DNA from: Petaurus breviceps papuanus
Taxonomy: Eukaryota; Chordata; Mammalia; Diprotodontia; Petauridae
NCBI GenBank assembly: GCA_028583685.1
Contig: JAMXIF010000065.1
Coordinates: 34,001,700 to 34,065,699 of the forward strand
Direction: 5' to 3'
DNA: 64,000 nt
Shown here: positions 62,691-64,000 of the stretch, one piece after another
How positions within the stretch are numbered: the stretch's first letter is position 1
Layout: each line of letters starts with the position of its first letter
Program-made: the position numbers and the translations under genes
Notes under the pieces: generated by a model
What the model was told of the DNA's origin: nothing
The model's database searches: none
The model's input: only the letters and a program-made list of their open reading frames with translations

Positions 62691-63589
62691 TAATTCAGGT
62701 GCAAAGACTCGTAGGCAGGTAATCTGCTTTTTTTTAGTCTTTGCTCCATATCTTCTTTCCAGTTCCACTCCCATGCTCTTGGTTAAGAGAGTTTGACCTA
62801 ACTGTGTGCCCAGAAAAAAAGGGGATGTAGCAGTAGCCATTTAAACAGAGGCCATGGACCAGGCTGAAGTTCTTTGAACAATTCCAAGCTTCTCCCTGAA
62901 GATCAGTGATCCTCTATGGACGCTCTCTGGGGATGCCACAGACTCCCAGGCATTGAGGTTGAGTATCACAGAGGGCAGTGGTGAGTGTAAGCAGAGAGTA
63001 GCCCATTCCCACTGGGACTTGTGTACAAGCGGTGTGAAGGATGGTATCAAATAAACAGTCCAAAGAGAATACTGGCTTATTGCATAGTCATGACCAGTGG
63101 GCAGCCTGCTGGCTCCTTGAAATGTCCAGAGAATGTGAGGGAGGCATCTAGGACGGTGGTGACCCTCCTGTTGTGTGGGTCCTCCAAATGTGCCGGAGTA
63201 GGAGTGGTGTGATCTTCATTTTTGGACCGAGTATGTTGAGATGTATTCACATATTAGTGCTTTTTTTCTGGCTTTCCCAAAAGGCTTGCTCCAGACTTGG
63301 CTTATGTCACTTAAACAACTTTTTGCCCAAGTTGTCCTGCCTAAAACCAATTGCCTTTGCTCCTCCCTTCTCATCTTCTCAGATATGTTGTGGGGGAAAA
63401 AAAAAGAAACTTTCTAGAGATGTGCATTTAACCAAAAAGTCTTCAACTGAACTTTTTATATTTTTAAGGAAATTGAACCTGAGTTGGTTCAAGTCATTAT
63501 TAGCATGGAAGGAAATAAAAAACTTGTGCTACTGTCATCAGCTTTTAAAACTTAAATCAGGATGAATGTGGTGCTGTCTAGTAAACCCT
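62691..63589. other. Intron, no recognised element
   Basis: Nothing identifiable is seen here. The open frame across 63173-63565 shows no protein family feature. Confidence 0.4.
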
Positions 63590-64000
63590 GAGTAATTTTT
63601 AAAAATTTAATATTTTATTTTTTCCCAATTATATTCCCAATTTTTAACATTAAAAAAAATTGAGTTCCAAATTTTCTTCCTCCCTTCTTTTGTCCCTCAC
63701 TCCCCCCTCCTTGAGAAGGCAGGTAATTTGATATAGGTAATACATGTATAATCATGCAAAACTTATTTCTGTATTAATCATGTGAAAGAAAACACAACCC
63801 CTCCCCCCCAAAAGCTAAGAAAAATAAAAAAGTTAAAAAAAAAGTATGCTTCAATCTGCATTCATACTCTATCAGTTCTTTCCCTGGAGGTAGGTAGCAT
63901 TTTTTGAGTCCTTTGGAATTGTCTTGGATTGTTGTGTTGCTGAGAATAGCTGTTATTCACAGCTGATCATTGTACAATATAGCTGTTACTGTGTACAGTG
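63590..64000 (-). mobile_element. L1 3' end, antisense, running off the window
   Basis: 'tgagttccaaattttcttcc', 'tgatataggtaatacatgta', 'agtatgcttcaatctgcatt' and 'tagctgttactgtgtacagt' match the L1 ends at 985 and 9590; the element continues past 64000. Confidence 0.85.

Overview
The window looks like marsupial (metatherian) nuclear DNA. The SINEs are marsupial tRNA-derived types, some with an RTE-like tail. They occur with marsupial-type L1 and an ORF1-only HAL1 element, and with many ancient L2, MIR and CR1/L3 copies. Species cannot be told from the sequence. Family names rest on recognised motifs and remembered consensus sequences, because no search was run.

The only host gene recognised is EXT2, on the + strand. 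EXT2 is exostosin glycosyltransferase 2, the heparan sulfate co-polymerase subunit. Two internal coding exons are present, at 26730-26861 (132 bp) and 48627-48816 (190 bp), both with canonical splice sites. They correspond to human residues of about 392-435 and 436-499 and join the end of the GT47 domain to the start of the GT64 domain. The rest of the window is intron: at least 26.7 kb upstream, 21.8 kb between the exons and at least 15.2 kb downstream. No other EXT2 exon was found.

The most notable object is a full-length, uninterrupted HSPD1 (mitochondrial HSP60) retrocopy in the upstream intron, sense to EXT2. Its ORF at 17875-19596 encodes 573 aa. It keeps the parental 5' and 3' UTRs, has a poly(A) tract, and is bounded by a perfect 14-bp target-site duplication. 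Several substitutions fall at normally conserved chaperonin positions, so it may be a young pseudogene or a retrogene.

Layout. 1-17.8 kb: L1 3' ends (antisense), SINE and MIR clusters, L2 pieces, and a three-level nest at 15.2-16.2 kb. 17.8-20.1 kb: HSPD1 retrocopy. 20.1-26.7 kb: CR1/L3 piece, L1, then a long antisense L2 carrying a solo LTR and SINEs. 26.9-36 kb: quiet intron, then two old copies of an R4/Dong-like LINE, one split by another LINE. 36.3-40.4 kb: repeat-poor island. 40.5-48.6 kb: SINEs, L2s, MIR with a hAT insertion, and a dimeric SINE. 48.8-53.1 kb: MIR, CR1/L3 and L2. 53.1-56.05 kb: near full-length HAL1 with its own target-site duplication and an assembly gap of exactly 100 N flanked by identical 40-bp sequences. 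56.3-64 kb: SINEs, antisense L2 with a second solo LTR, MIRs, and an L1 end running off the window.
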